Shown piece after piece: positions 15,718 through 25,079 of a stretch of 32,594 nt of DNA (within the stretch, counting starts at the first letter, position 1; the number at the start of each line of letters is the position of its first letter). Origin of the DNA: Rubrivivax sp. (GTDB lineage: Bacteria; Pseudomonadota; Gammaproteobacteria; Burkholderiales; Burkholderiaceae_C); assembly GCA_018780805.1 (NCBI GenBank), contig JADMJD010000147.1, forward strand, positions 6,913 to 39,506, written 5' to 3'. The translations under genes were made by a program, and so were the position numbers. Under the pieces are notes generated by a model that was not told the DNA's origin, ran no database searches, and was given only the letters and a program-made list of their open reading frames with translations.

Positions 15718-16494
15718 TCATCGTGTCTCCCGGACCAGCGTGTAGGGCAGGGGCGCCAGCGCACCCCGGTGGCATCGGCCCGCCAGCGGCGAGGACTCGT
15801 TGTAGGGGCCATCGCAGCCCCAGTGTCGAATGCGCAGCGTCAACGTTGGCGGCTCGGGTGTGACCCAGAGTTGGATGCCCGCGTTGCCGACATCGCGCCC
15901 GTCGGCGAACTGCCAGACGCCGGTGAACTGCCGGACCGTCTTTCCGTCGTTGGTGCGCAACGTGTCCTCGCGGTTGACCACCAGACGCATCTCGACGCTG
16001 CCTTCGACGTTGAGCCGCCAGGTCCCCAGCAGCGTCGGCCCCCAGGCCAGCTCAGGTGTCGTCTTGCCACGCAGGCGGACGGTGCAAGCCGTGTTGGCGA
16101 GGCCCAGCATCGTGGCGTCGGCGCCGGCTTCCGAGCGCTTGCCGATCACCTTGCGCTGCTCGACCGCCCGCTGGTCGACATAACAGGCGCAAAACGCCTC
16201 GGTGTTGTAGCCGATGGGCGTGCGTGGTGTGCCCTGTCGGCACTCGCGCAGCCATTGGGTGTGCAGCCCGGCCAGGTTGGGGCAGTACCAGGTCGCGGTC
16301 ATCTCGGCGATGGTGGGGTTCATCGACGGGTCGGCCTGCAAGAGCTCGGCGCGTTTGTTCGCCATGCAGGCACAGTCGAAGCGGTGGCTCAGGTTGGCGT
16401 CCTGTTCGCAGGCAGTGGTGGTGGGCTGAGCGCCGACGGCCCCGTGGGCCAGCGTGAGCGCCCCGGCGACAAGGGCGGTGTGGTGCGCGTGCAT
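15718..16494 (-). CDS. Cysteine-rich secreted protein of unknown function
   Basis: I do not recognise this 258-residue protein. The N-terminus (MHAHHTALVAGALTLAHGAVGAQ) looks like a signal peptide cut after about residue 22. Ten cysteines follow at 29, 41, 43, 71, 85, 102, 104, 137, 227 and 241. Two stretches share a pattern of a single Cys, a CAC motif (41-43 and 102-104), a charged helix (MANKRAE, YVDQRAV) and a further Cys, suggesting an internal duplication. The C-terminal half looks beta-rich (LLGTWRLNVEGSVEMRLVVNRED...). The CAC motifs could bind metal or form disulfides. The start lies 6 bases after the stop of the PEP-CTERM fusion gene, so both are probably co-transcribed. No ribosome site stands out. 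Confidence 0.75.
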   Translation of the reverse strand: MHAHHTALVAGALTLAHGAVGAQPTTTACEQDANLSHRFDCACMANKRAELLQADPSMNPTIAEMTATWYCPNLAGLHTQWLRECRQGTPRTPIGYNTEAFCACYVDQRAVEQRKVIGKRSEAGADATMLGLANTACTVRLRGKTTPELAWGPTLLGTWRLNVEGSVEMRLVVNREDTLRTNDGKTVRQFTGVWQFADGRDVGNAGIQLWVTPEPPTLTLRIRHWGCDGPYNESSPLAGRCHRGALAPLPYTLVRETR

Positions 16495-16500
16495 GGCGTG

Positions 16501-17001
16501 TCAATCGGCCGTGGCGGATACTTTCGGACGCCCCACGTGCGACCGGATGTACGGATCGCGGCCCGCTTCGAACACCACTTCGATGTGGTCCGTGAAGAAT
16601 CGCCCTTCATAGACACGGCCTTGCACAGACAGCGCCCCAACCTTCGTCCCTTCGCTGAGGTAGGCCACGCGCCAGACCGCCCGGTTCGCTTGGGCGTAGA
16701 GCAGCTTGCGTTCAAGCATCGGCAACATCTGGTCGCGTGCGCCGAGCTGGTCGTTGCGTGCCTGGAGAAGCATGGCGCCCGCCGGCATGCCGGGCAGGTT
16801 GCCGTCGGCCATCGGACCCAGGATCAGCTTTCGCGCGGCAGCGGAGCCCTTCTCGTCCGCCAGCTTCAGCATGGCGTCGGCGAGCTGGACGGCCTGCGCT
16901 TCTTGCGCCTTGTCCTTCGGGTCGACCTGGGCCAGCGCCACCGAGCTCAGGCCCGTCCAGGTACACACCGCCAGCGCGGCCCACTTCGACAGGCGGCGCA
17001 T
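16501..17001 (-). CDS. Possible separately translated secreted protein (3' part of the fusion frame)
   Basis: Alternative reading of the 3' third of the PEP-CTERM fusion frame. The ATG at 17001 (residue 301 of the long frame) would give a 166-residue protein with its own N-terminal signal sequence (RRLSKWAALAVCTWTGLSSVALAQ). A helical part (KAQEAQAVQLADAMLKLADEKG) and a C-terminal mixed domain (WRVAYLSEGTKVGALSVQGRVYEG) follow. The upstream bases (GGCTGGGG) are only a weak ribosome site. A second signal peptide inside a protein makes little sense, which argues for use of this start, but nothing in the sequence proves it. Function unknown. Confidence 0.4.
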   Translation of the reverse strand: MRRLSKWAALAVCTWTGLSSVALAQVDPKDKAQEAQAVQLADAMLKLADEKGSAAARKLILGPMADGNLPGMPAGAMLLQARNDQLGARDQMLPMLERKLLYAQANRAVWRVAYLSEGTKVGALSVQGRVYEGRFFTDHIEVVFEAGRDPYIRSHVGRPKVSATAD

Positions 17002-17901
17002 GTCGGCCCCAGCCTGCCGGGTGTCGCGATCGGGCGCCGCAGGCCCGGGCCGGCCGCGCCGCCGCCCGTTGGCGGCCAGGACAGCCAGCCCGGCGGCCGC
17101 CAGCGCCAGCCCGCCGGGTTCCGGTACCGGCGAGGCCCAGTGCAGGGGCAGGTCCGAGCTGAGCGTCACGCCGTCCGGCAGGTCGGCGCGCAGGTGCAGG
17201 CTGTTCCAGCTGTCGATCACGGCAACACCGGCGCCGCCGCCCAGGTACACGTTGCCGCCGACATAGACGTAGAGCGAGACATCGTCGCCCGGCAGCAACG
17301 TGTACGCGGCTGATCGCCAGGTCAGGTCGAGCCTGTCCGGCGTGGCTTCGTGCACGTCGACCAGGTGCAGCCGGCTGCCAGGCATGTTGAGGCGCAGGAC
17401 GTTGGTGATCGGCTGCCCGGCCCGGTTTTCGAGCAGGTGGTTCAGGCTGTAGGCGGGGCCGAGGCCGAAATTCAATCGGCTGCCGCCCTGGGCAAATCCC
17501 TGAGGCTGGAAGTTGTAGTCGACGCTGAAGTCGACGGTGAAGCTGCCTTCCGGGAACACGACGGTGTTGATCCCCTGGTTGACGATGTTCAACAGGAAGC
17601 CGGTGCTGGCGCTGTTCGAGACATCGGCCCCGGGGGGGCCGGCGACCGCCACACCGTTGGTGTAGAAGCGCAGGCTGCCCTGCTGCAGGTCGAGTTCGTA
17701 GCGGTTGGCGCCGAGCGCATCTTCCAGGTGGTAGCCGTGTTCATCCTTGATCGAGTTGTTGGTGCCGCTGGCGCCGACGACTCCGATCACCTGCGGCACC
17801 GGGACGTACAGGCTCTGTGCGGAGGCCGGACCGGCCACGGCGGCGACAATCACCGCCAGCGGTGCGAGCCGGCGGCGACAGGAGGGGGGCAGCTGGATCA
17901 T
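16501..17901 (-). CDS. PEP-CTERM protein fused in frame to a second secreted protein
   Basis: A single 466-residue frame containing what look like two proteins. Residues 1-29 are a signal peptide (RRRLAPLAVIVAAVAGPASAQ) and 30-255 a beta-rich secreted domain. Residues 259-284 form a complete PEP-CTERM sorting signal: VPEPGG, a hydrophobic stretch, then GRRRGR. That signal is normally the very C-terminus, recognised by exosortase. Here the frame runs on without a stop through a short linker to Met301, which begins a second signal-peptide-like segment (RRLSKWAALAVCTWTGLSSVALAQ) and a 140-residue domain I do not recognise. The ATG at 17901 has a GGAGAAG ribosome site. Reading shifted frames near the junction gives no nearby stop, so a simple one-base error does not explain the fusion. 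Confidence 0.8.
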   Translation of the reverse strand: MIQLPPSCRRRLAPLAVIVAAVAGPASAQSLYVPVPQVIGVVGASGTNNSIKDEHGYHLEDALGANRYELDLQQGSLRFYTNGVAVAGPPGADVSNSASTGFLLNIVNQGINTVVFPEGSFTVDFSVDYNFQPQGFAQGGSRLNFGLGPAYSLNHLLENRAGQPITNVLRLNMPGSRLHLVDVHEATPDRLDLTWRSAAYTLLPGDDVSLYVYVGGNVYLGGGAGVAVIDSWNSLHLRADLPDGVTLSSDLPLHWASPVPEPGGLALAAAGLAVLAANGRRRGRPGPAAPDRDTRQAGADMRRLSKWAALAVCTWTGLSSVALAQVDPKDKAQEAQAVQLADAMLKLADEKGSAAARKLILGPMADGNLPGMPAGAMLLQARNDQLGARDQMLPMLERKLLYAQANRAVWRVAYLSEGTKVGALSVQGRVYEGRFFTDHIEVVFEAGRDPYIRSHVGRPKVSATAD

Positions 17902-17983
17902 CGGGACTTCTCCGGTGGTGGGCGGGGGGCTCGGCGGCCGGATTCAAGTCGTCGACCGCCTGCACACGATGATTCGCGATGCC

Positions 17984-18005
17984 GCGTGAAACGCGCGTGA
18001 TCAGC
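17984..18005 (-). promoter_or_regulatory. Two 11-bp direct repeats upstream of the PEP-CTERM gene (candidate BTAD regulator site)
   Basis: On the + strand GCGTGAAACGC (17984-17994) is followed directly by GCGTGATCAGC (17995-18005). They lie 83-104 bases before the PEP-CTERM start and overlap the last codons of the regulator gene. The units match the consensus of the three repeats upstream of the regulator (GCGTGATCCGC). On the minus strand an AATCAT hexamer (17974-17969) lies 9 bases past the repeats and could be the -10. Confidence 0.5.
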
Positions 18006-21000
18006 GCGCCGCCGCGGCCGTGTCCATCAATTGCCGGTTGACCGGGTTGCCCGAGAGGAAACTTGATCGGTGCCCAGGCGGCACATGACCATCGTGCACC
18101 TGCATCACCCAGGCGACGCCCCGTTGCAGCGCCGCCGCCGCGTCGGCCGGCCGGCCGGCCAGGTGGTAGACCCGGTGCACGATCCACCAGGCCTGGCCGA
18201 AGTACATCGGCGACGGCATGCGCTCGTCGAGCGAGTCGACGAACAGCGCCAGCAGCGTGGCGCCCTCGGCGCCGCGCCCGGATTCGGCCAGCGCCAGGGC
18301 CTGCAGCAGCCGCGCCGAGCGGGCGGCCGATGCAAACTGCGCCGCCTCGCACTGCAGCGCGAGCGCGGCAGCGGCCGCCACCGCCGTCTGCGGCGGGCAT
18401 TCTGCGATCCATGCCAGTTCAACCGCATGGCGCTCCGGCAACGCGGTCGACACATGGCGCGCGGCCAGCCGCGCCAGGCGCTCGGCGCGCTCGGTCTGGT
18501 CGGTGGCGGTGCAGGCAATCTCGACCAGCGCCCGCACGATGCCGGTGGCGTCGTCGCCGGGCCAGGGTGTTTGCAGGGCGGCAAGGGCCAGGTCGCTGCG
18601 GCCGAGGTCCAGGTAGACGCGGGCCAGGTGGTTCTCAGCCATCGCCTGCCAGCGTGTGGTGCCAAAAGCCTCGAACCGCTGCCGTGCCGTTTCCAGTGCC
18701 TGCAGCGCTTCGCCGCAGTGGCCGAGCCGGTGCGCGATCATGCCCAGGCTGATGGTGCTGGCCGCGGTCGCGATGCTGGGCGGGTCGCCCAGCCGCAGCC
18801 GCATCGCATCGGCGGCCTGGGCCAGCCCATGGGCGCGGCGGAACTCGCCGTTGCGCGACAGCACCATCGCCAGGCTCTGGCAGATCGTCATGATCTCCGG
18901 CCAGTCGTCCAGCGCCTGGGCGTGGCCCAGCGCCGCACCGTAGGCCGAGACCGACAGGTCGGTCTGCATCGCGAGCGCTGCCACATGGCCCAATGTGGCC
19001 TGGTGCGCCATCCGGGCCGGGCGGTCGCCCTCGGCCTCGATCTCTGGCCCCAGCGCCGTGATCAGCTTCAAGGCCCGGGGCGGGTCGCCCAGGCGCACTT
19101 CGGCCGCGGCCAGCAGGTGCACGGCGCGGGCGCGCCGAGCTGCTGGCATCGCCGCACACAGTTGCACCGCACGCTCGGCCACTTCCCGCATGGCCGGCAG
19201 GTCAGCCCGGTCGGCCGCAGCGCGGCCCTGGGCGACCCAGGCATCAAAGCGCTGCCCGTCGCTGCGCGCCGCCTGGGCCAGCTCTGCGGCGCGCCGCTGC
19301 AGCGCGGCCGGTGCCAGGCATTCCTGGGCGGCGTCGAAGGCCGATGCCCGGGCGGCAAACGCGCCGTCGCCGTCGCCCTGCTGGTCGTGGCAGGCAGCGG
19401 CTTCATCCCACCAGGCATGGGCCTCATGCCACAGGTTGCTCACCACGGCCGCCGCCGCGGCCTGCTCGAACACCGCTGCCGCACGACCGTACTCTTCGGC
19501 CGCCAGCCAGAACCGCGCGATGCGGGCCGGCGCCAGGCCGGCCCGCGCGGCCGCGGCGGCGAGGGCGGCGCACTGGTGCAGCGCGATCGCCCGCGGCACG
19601 GCGGCCAGCAGTGCCTCGCGCAGCAGGTCGTGCGTCAGCCGCTGGCCCTGCAGCAGCAGCGCGTCCTCGAGCCTCGACCAGGCTGGCACCAGCGCCAGCG
19701 CCTGGCGGCCGGTCGCTTCGGCGGCCAGTTCGACCGAGAGCTCGCCGCCCGCCAGCGCCACCAGAAAGGCCAGTTCGCGTGCGTCGCCGTCCAGCGCGTC
19801 GATGCGCCGCGCCAGCACGGCCTGCAAGGCCGTCGACGGCTGGTCGGCCAGGCTCGGTGGTGACTGCAGCATGGGCGGTCCGCCGCGTTCGAAGGCCTCG
19901 GCGACGATCTGCAGCACATGCAGCGGGTTGCCGATGCGATGGCGCGCCAGTTCCGCTGCCCACGCTGGTGCGTCCAGCAGGGCCGGCCCGAGGCCATCGA
20001 GGAAACGCTGCGTCGTGGGCACGTCAAAGGACACCAGTTCGACGCTCAGGCCAGGCGGGGTCGAGTCCGCCAAGCTGTCGCGCAGGCGCTGGGGTGTCTC
20101 GCCGCGCCGGGACGCCCAAAGCCAGGTCGGGCCCGGGCGCCGCTGCTGGACGCGGGACAACAGCGTCAGCGATCCGGGATCGAGCTTCTGCGCGTCGTCG
20201 ACCAGCACCGCCGCCAGCCCTTGCCCGTGGGCGAGCGCCAGGGCCTCGGCAACCGCCGCTTCGAATCGCGCCGTGAGCATTGGCAGCGGCGACACCGGCC
20301 CCAGCGGCGGCCACACACGCGCCAGCTCAGACCGGGTGGCCACGGTGCAGCGTGCCAGGCCCTCGTCCGGCAGCGCCGCCAGCAGCAGGCGCAGCGCGCC
20401 GTAGGGCTCAGCTGCCGCCGCATCGGTGACCTGCAGCAGCACACGGTCGCCGCGCCGCAGCGCCGCCAGCAGTGTTGACTTGCCGATGCCCGGCTCTCCC
20501 TCGACGTGCACCGGCCGCCCTTGTCCCAGGGCGGCCTCGATCTCGCGCTGTTCACGTTCGCGGCAGAGCATGCGGCGCGGGTGCAGCATGGCGATCGGCA
20601 GGGCGCCGGGCCGGCGCTCTGCCGGCAGCGGTGCGCGCAGCAGCCTGGCTTCGAGCTCGCGCACGGCCGGTCCCGGCACAGCGTCCAGCTCATTGCGCAG
20701 CATCTCGCGGCAGGCGTGCAGCGCGCTGGCCGCGCCCGGCCTGTCACCGAGCCGCAGGCACAGCCGCGCCACGGCCACATGGGCGGCTTCGATCCGCGGG
20801 TCCAGGTGGACCATCTCCATGGCCACGTCCAGCGCTTCGTAGAGCCGGCCGCCGACTTCGAGCGCGTCGATGCGTCGGCCGATGATCGTCATGCGCCGCA
20901 AGCGGGCCGCTTCGCGTTGGCGTTCGATCCAGGGGCCGCGCGTCCCCTGCTGGCGCGCAAAGCCGAAGGCCCCGAACAGCGGGCCCTTGGCCATGTCTCC

Positions 21001-21345
21001 AGAGAGGTCACCGTTGCGCAGGAAGCCGAGGTCATGGCCCAGGTCGGGGGCGAGTGCGACAACCTTGCTGCCCGGACCGGTCCCCTGCAGGAAGTCGCGT
21101 CCAAACAGCTTGCGGTGTTTTTCGCGTTGTTTGCGCAGGTTGACCTGCGGCGGCACCGCCGACTTCGTCGCTGGCCAGAGGTCACTCACCAGCGCATCGC
21201 GCGCCGTGGGCCCGTCGAGCACCAGGATCGCAAACAGCAGGGTTTCGACCTCGTCCAGCTGCAGCGAGCGTTCGCCGAGGTCCAGGCGCGGCGTCCCGAC
21301 GAGCCGGAGCCGGGGAGGAGTTGTCGTGTCACGCCCGTCGTTCAT
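18001..21345 (-). CDS. AfsR-like transcriptional regulator: winged helix, BTAD, ATPase and TPR domains
   Basis: A 1114-residue multidomain regulator. Residues about 12-100 fit the winged-helix DNA-binding domain of SARP/AfsR proteins (LRLVGTPRLDLGERSLQLDEVETLLFAILVL...LVSDLWP). Residues about 140-235 fit the bacterial transcriptional activation domain (LYEALDVAMEMVHLDPRIEAAHVAVARLCLRLGDRPGAASALHACREML). An ATPase domain has Walker A GEPGIGKST at 283-291 and Walker B AAVLVDDAQ at 378-386. From about 600 to the end is a helical, TPR-like array rich in Ala and Leu. Such proteins are ATP-dependent activators, usually of nearby genes. Related repeats occur before its own start and before the PEP-CTERM gene that follows 100 bases later on the same strand, suggesting autoregulation and control of that gene. 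The ligand is unknown. Confidence 0.88.
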   Translation of the reverse strand: MNDGRDTTTPPRLRLVGTPRLDLGERSLQLDEVETLLFAILVLDGPTARDALVSDLWPATKSAVPPQVNLRKQREKHRKLFGRDFLQGTGPGSKVVALAPDLGHDLGFLRNGDLSGDMAKGPLFGAFGFARQQGTRGPWIERQREAARLRRMTIIGRRIDALEVGGRLYEALDVAMEMVHLDPRIEAAHVAVARLCLRLGDRPGAASALHACREMLRNELDAVPGPAVRELEARLLRAPLPAERRPGALPIAMLHPRRMLCREREQREIEAALGQGRPVHVEGEPGIGKSTLLAALRRGDRVLLQVTDAAAAEPYGALRLLLAALPDEGLARCTVATRSELARVWPPLGPVSPLPMLTARFEAAVAEALALAHGQGLAAVLVDDAQKLDPGSLTLLSRVQQRRPGPTWLWASRRGETPQRLRDSLADSTPPGLSVELVSFDVPTTQRFLDGLGPALLDAPAWAAELARHRIGNPLHVLQIVAEAFERGGPPMLQSPPSLADQPSTALQAVLARRIDALDGDARELAFLVALAGGELSVELAAEATGRQALALVPAWSRLEDALLLQGQRLTHDLLREALLAAVPRAIALHQCAALAAAAARAGLAPARIARFWLAAEEYGRAAAVFEQAAAAAVVSNLWHEAHAWWDEAAACHDQQGDGDGAFAARASAFDAAQECLAPAALQRRAAELAQAARSDGQRFDAWVAQGRAAADRADLPAMREVAERAVQLCAAMPAARRARAVHLLAAAEVRLGDPPRALKLITALGPEIEAEGDRPARMAHQATLGHVAALAMQTDLSVSAYGAALGHAQALDDWPEIMTICQSLAMVLSRNGEFRRAHGLAQAADAMRLRLGDPPSIATAASTISLGMIAHRLGHCGEALQALETARQRFEAFGTTRWQAMAENHLARVYLDLGRSDLALAALQTPWPGDDATGIVRALVEIACTATDQTERAERLARLAARHVSTALPERHAVELAWIAECPPQTAVAAAAALALQCEAAQFASAARSARLLQALALAESGRGAEGATLLALFVDSLDERMPSPMYFGQAWWIVHRVYHLAGRPADAAAALQRGVAWVMQVHDGHVPPGHRSSFLSGNPVNRQLMDTAAAAR

Positions 21346-21397
21346 GGTGGGTGCCCGTTGGCGGTGCCACGTGCAGATCCCGTGCCACCACCGGCGG

Positions 21398-21444
21398 AGT
21401 ATTCAGCAGCGCTGTGATCCGCGCGTGATCCGCGCCTGAGCCGC
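21398..21444 (-). promoter_or_regulatory. Three 11-bp direct repeats and a candidate -10 upstream of the BTAD regulator gene
   Basis: On the + strand the units are CTGTGATCCGC (21412-21422), GCGTGATCCGC (21423-21433) and GCCTGAGCCGC (21434-21444), with no gap between them. The perfect shared core is two copies of GTGATCCGCGC. They lie 67-99 bases before the regulator ATG. On the minus strand AATACT (21403-21398), 4 of 6 to the sigma-70 -10, lies exactly 8 bases past the nearest repeat. SARP-type activators are known to bind direct repeats with 11-bp period placed 8 bases from the -10. Confidence 0.55.
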
Positions 21445-21448
21445 TCCG

Positions 21449-23513
<2,065 letters not shown>

Positions 23514-24989
23514 TCAGGCCAGCTTGTTCAGCTCGGCCACCAGCTTGCCGCGCTGTGCATCGGGCACGGCGGCGGCAAACTCCTGCACCAGCACCTCGCG
23601 CACCCGCGAGCGCTCGGCCGCGCGCCGCACCATCACTTTGGCGATGGGCCCCACCTGGGCCAGCAGCAGCTTGGTGGCCTGCTCCAGCCAGGCGTCGCTG
23701 ACGGGCAGGCTGCCCAGGCCGATGGGGGCCGTGAAGGCGGTGGTGCCCACCACACCGGTGTTGGTGCGGGCACTGGCACCGCTGGCGCCCGTGCCGCCGG
23801 TGGTGTTGGTGCCCTGGGTGCCGCCGGTGCCGGGGCCGGATTTCGAGGCCCGGCCCAGGAAGGCCTCGCGCGCCGCCACGTTGGTGATCTGCTCGGCCAG
23901 GCGCTGGTGCAACTCGGCCAGGTCCTGGCACTGGCGCGCGGTGCGCCGCACCAGCACCTTGGCCATCGGGCCCACGTGGCGGGCCAGGGCGGCTTCCACC
24001 GCGGCCAGGTCGGTGGCCTCGAAGTGTGTGGGCGGCTCGCCCGTCATGCCGGTGCCCGTGGGCAGGTTGGTGGACATGCCGGTCGGGATGCGCTCGGTGG
24101 GTGCGTAGGCATCACCGGCGGTCAGCACCACCTCGGGCGACAAGGCCGTGGCCAGGGGTTGGCCCAGCGCCTCGGCCAGCGCCTGGCGGAAGGCCTGGGC
24201 ACCGGCAAAACGCTGCGCCGGGTCCTTGGCCAGCGCGCGCAGCGCCAGGGCATCAAAACGCGCCGTGCGGGCTTCGCCTTCCACGGTGGACGGCGGCGGC
24301 GCCACATCGTTCACCACCTTGTACATCAGCACCTCGGGGCTGCCGACGAAGGGTGGCCGGCCGGCCACCAGCTGGTACAGCAGCACGCCGGTGGCGTACA
24401 GGTCCACGCGGTGGTCGATGCTGCGGCCGGTGAACTGCTCCGGTGCCATGTACATCGGCGTGCCCAGCACGCTGTGCGCCATCGTGAGGCCGGAGTTTTC
24501 AGTGCGGGCGATGCCGAAATCGGCGATCTTGGCCCGGCCCTGCGGCGTGATGATCACGTTCGACGGCTTGACGTCGCGGTGCCAGACGCCGTGTTCGTGT
24601 GCGTGCTGCAGCGCGTCCAGCAGCTGGCCCAGCAGGCTGGCCATGTCGCCGTCGCTGAAGCGGGTGCGGTTGGCCAGGTAGTGGGCCAGCGTGCGGCCCT
24701 CGACGTATTCCATCGCGATGTAGGCGATGCGGCCGTCGTCGCCGAAGTCGTAGACCGAAACGATGCCCGGGTGCTGCAGCCGGCCGGCGGCCTGGGCTTC
24801 GTTGCGGAAGCGGGCCGCGCTTTCGGCCATGCTGGTGCCCCCGTCACCCGCGGCCTGGCGCCGGATGGTCTTCAGCGCCACCAGGCGCCGGATGTCGGGG
24901 TCGAAGCCGCGGTAGACGACGCCCATCGCGCCTTCACCGAGCACGCCGGTGATGCGGTACTTGCCCAGGCGTTCAGGGTGCTGGGACAT
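23514..24989 (-). CDS. Hanks-type serine/threonine protein kinase with duplicated C-terminal module
   Basis: A 491-residue eukaryotic-like kinase. The kinase domain spans about 11-275: glycine loop GEGAMG at 18-23, ATP lysine K40 in VALK, catalytic HRDVKPSN with D139, DFG at 157-159, and GTPMYMAPEQ in the activation segment. All catalytic residues are present. After a Thr/Gly-rich linker, two similar modules occur at about 327-381 and 432-490, each with VGP(M/I)AKV(L/M)VRR (339-349 and 446-456). They are separated by a low-complexity stretch (GTGGTQGTNTTGGTGASG). No membrane segment is seen, so it is probably cytoplasmic. The heme-HAMP sensor gene ends 90 bases upstream on the same strand, suggesting a sensor-kinase pair. 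It is convergent with ligA with no gap. Confidence 0.93.
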   Translation of the reverse strand: MSQHPERLGKYRITGVLGEGAMGVVYRGFDPDIRRLVALKTIRRQAAGDGGTSMAESAARFRNEAQAAGRLQHPGIVSVYDFGDDGRIAYIAMEYVEGRTLAHYLANRTRFSDGDMASLLGQLLDALQHAHEHGVWHRDVKPSNVIITPQGRAKIADFGIARTENSGLTMAHSVLGTPMYMAPEQFTGRSIDHRVDLYATGVLLYQLVAGRPPFVGSPEVLMYKVVNDVAPPPSTVEGEARTARFDALALRALAKDPAQRFAGAQAFRQALAEALGQPLATALSPEVVLTAGDAYAPTERIPTGMSTNLPTGTGMTGEPPTHFEATDLAAVEAALARHVGPMAKVLVRRTARQCQDLAELHQRLAEQITNVAAREAFLGRASKSGPGTGGTQGTNTTGGTGASGASARTNTGVVGTTAFTAPIGLGSLPVSDAWLEQATKLLLAQVGPIAKVMVRRAAERSRVREVLVQEFAAAVPDAQRGKLVAELNKLA

Positions 24990-25008
24990 CAGGGCCTCCG
25001 CCGGGCCG

Positions 25009-25062
25009 CCCCAAGCAGGCCCTGCTCCCCCTTGGGGGGGCGCGAGCGAAGCGAGCTTGGGG
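25009..25062. repeat. Intergenic palindromic repeat element
   Basis: CCCCAAGC (25009-25016) and GCTTGGGG (25055-25062) are 8-bp inverted ends around a core with CCCCCTTGGGGGGG and GCGAGCGAAGCGAGC. It resembles the repeats at 1-140 and lies between the heme-HAMP gene and the kinase gene. If transcribed it would fold into a stem-loop inside the putative two-gene message. Confidence 0.7.
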
Positions 25063-25079
25063 ACACCATCACCTTCAGG

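Noticed and set aside
15769..17313. Open + strand frame of 514 codons across the secreted-protein genes
   Set aside because: It crosses two genes whose minus-strand products have signal peptides and a PEP-CTERM motif; its translation is low-information His/Arg/Gly/Gln-rich sequence.
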